NCBI GenBank assembly: GCA_046719305.1
Contig: JBDNDE010000278.1
Location: forward strand, 1 to 6,224
Direction of reading: 5' to 3'
Source of the DNA: RGDT01 sp046719305
Lineage (GTDB): Bacteria; Planctomycetota; Planctomycetia; Gemmatales; Gemmataceae
Length of the DNA stretch: 6,224 nucleotides
A program made the position numbers and the translations under genes. Below are positions 5,433-6,224 of the stretch, piece after piece. The notes beneath the pieces were generated by a model, which made no database searches, was not told where the DNA came from, and saw nothing but the letters and a program-made list of their open reading frames with translations. Numbering within the stretch: position 1 is the stretch's first letter; each line of letters opens with the position of its first letter.

Positions 5433-6224
5433 ATGCGTTTGGTCGATTTACGCGAAATCCTGCGTTACGTACCGCGTTTTCGGGATAAACTGTTTATCAT
5501 TGCCTTGGATGGCGCAATCGTAGAAGATGAAAACTTCCGAAACCTTTTGCTCGATATCGCCCTTCTGCGTAGCTTGAGCATCCGCGTTGCCCTGGTCCAC
5601 GGGGCCGGCCACCAGATCCGTCGCTTGGCCGAGATGACCCATCTCGTCCCCAGTAACCTGGATGGAGTGGGCGTAACGGATGCAGCTACGCTCAAGCTGG
5701 CCCTGTTGGCCTCGAGTCGGGTATCACATGAACTGCTCGAAGGACTCAGTGCTACTGACCTGCGTGGCGCGGTGACTAATGCGTTGATCGCCCACCCAGC
5801 CGGTATCCTCGCTGGGGTAGATCATCAGTTCACAGGCAAGATCGAACGCATTGATGTGGGACTGCTCAACGCCTTGTTAGAGCGGGACATCGTTCCCATC
5901 GTTTCACCAATCGGCTGCGATGGTGAGGGGAACTCCTTTCGCCTCAATAGTGATGTAGTTGCCGTTGAGGTGGCCCGTGCTCTTGGGGCAGTCAAAGTGA
6001 TTTTTCTCACGACACATCCCGGCTTGCCCGATCTGAACAAACCCGGAGCGTTGTACCGTCATCTCCCTGCGGGCGAGGCCGAACTGCTCTACAAACGCCA
6101 TGGAGCTGATTACCCACCGGATTTGCGTTCCAAGCTCGAACAAGCTGTCACGCACATAATCGTTGTATCGTATAGAGGTCTCTGTACACGTGCCTATGTG
6201 TCTTACTATTTTGTTGTGTATCAT
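5433..6224 (+). CDS. argA: N-acetylglutamate synthase-like protein (ArgA), N-terminal kinase-fold domain, cut by the right edge
   Basis: 264 codons are open to the window edge with no stop. The reading resembles the amino-acid-kinase-fold domain of ArgA-type N-acetylglutamate synthase, which makes N-acetylglutamate from acetyl-CoA and glutamate as the first step of arginine synthesis. Visible landmarks are FIIALDGAIVEDENF (21-35), where the lysine and paired glycines of true kinases are altered as they are in E. coli ArgA; VHGAGHQI (55-62); GVTDAATLKLA (80-90); GVDHQFTGKIERID (128-141); SPIGCDGEGNSFRLNSDVVA (158-177); and DLRSKLEQAV (230-239), the end of the domain. The ATG has AGGA (5424-5427) 5 nt upstream. 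The catalytic GNAT acetyltransferase domain should lie beyond the edge, so activity cannot be confirmed. Residues 240-264 do not look like the family and are AT-rich. The alternative, an acetylglutamate kinase (ArgB), fits less well because of the lost kinase lysine. Confidence 0.82.
   Translation, partial: MRLVDLREILRYVPRFRDKLFIIALDGAIVEDENFRNLLLDIALLRSLSIRVALVHGAGHQIRRLAEMTHLVPSNLDGVGVTDAATLKLALLASSRVSHELLEGLSATDLRGAVTNALIAHPAGILAGVDHQFTGKIERIDVGLLNALLERDIVPIVSPIGCDGEGNSFRLNSDVVAVEVARALGAVKVIFLTTHPGLPDLNKPGALYRHLPAGEAELLYKRHGADYPPDLRSKLEQAVTHIIVVSYRGLCTRAYVSYYFVVYH
6150..6224 (+). other. Compositionally anomalous right-edge segment
   Basis: The last 75 bases, still in frame with the argA-like gene, drop to roughly 36% G+C in the final 70 bases. 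Neighbouring sequence is well above 50%. They use codons such as ATA and AGA and encode THIIVVSYRGLCTRAYVSYY and onward, which does not match the expected family continuation after DLRSKLEQAV. Both alternative forward frames hit stop codons soon after 6150, so a simple frameshift does not restore the family sequence. It may be poor sequence or a misjoin at a contig end, or the start of a genuine insertion. Confidence 0.5.

Noticed and set aside
5904..6224. 106-codon minus-strand frame at the right edge
   Set aside because: Most of it is antisense to conserved ArgA-like motifs; its beginning falls in the anomalous AT-rich edge segment.

Overview
The window is a bacterial chromosomal segment with a G+C content that looks to be in the mid-to-high fifties. 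The best lineage guess is a planctomycete or close relative. This rests on a 54-residue lysine-rich protein that resembles, from memory, short planctomycete proteins, on the style of the ArgA-like gene, and on an extended -10 promoter (TGCTAGAAT). No rRNA or other marker gene is present, so the assignment is tentative.

Layout from left to right. Positions 1-170 hold the trailing end of a CRISPR array: one clipped repeat, one complete repeat of about 37 bp, one degenerate terminal repeat, and two spacers. No cas gene is visible, and any leader and cas operon should lie to the left, outside the window. Positions 257-2794 are a two-gene minus-strand operon. A MacA/HlyD-type membrane-fusion protein (1505-2794) is followed after 6 bp by a MacB/FtsX-type ABC permease (257-1498) that has no ATPase domain. 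Together they would form the periplasmic and membrane parts of a tripartite efflux pump or lipid/peptide exporter, whose ATPase must come from elsewhere. A divergent intergenic region of about 230 bp follows, carrying a good sigma70-type promoter that faces right.

On the plus strand, a small basic protein (3024-3188) precedes ftsH (3346-5310). FtsH is a complete 654-residue membrane AAA+ zinc protease with all catalytic motifs intact. After 122 bp comes the 5' part of an argA-like gene (5433 to the right edge). It encodes the amino-acid-kinase-fold domain of N-acetylglutamate synthase, which starts arginine biosynthesis. Its last 25 codons stop resembling the family and become AT-rich, which may be an assembly or sequence artefact at the edge.

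The genes do not form one pathway: an efflux module, a membrane protein quality-control protease and an arginine biosynthesis gene sit side by side. I found no convincing undescribed system. The items most worth checking are the CRISPR array end, the missing ATPase, the small basic protein and the anomalous right edge.
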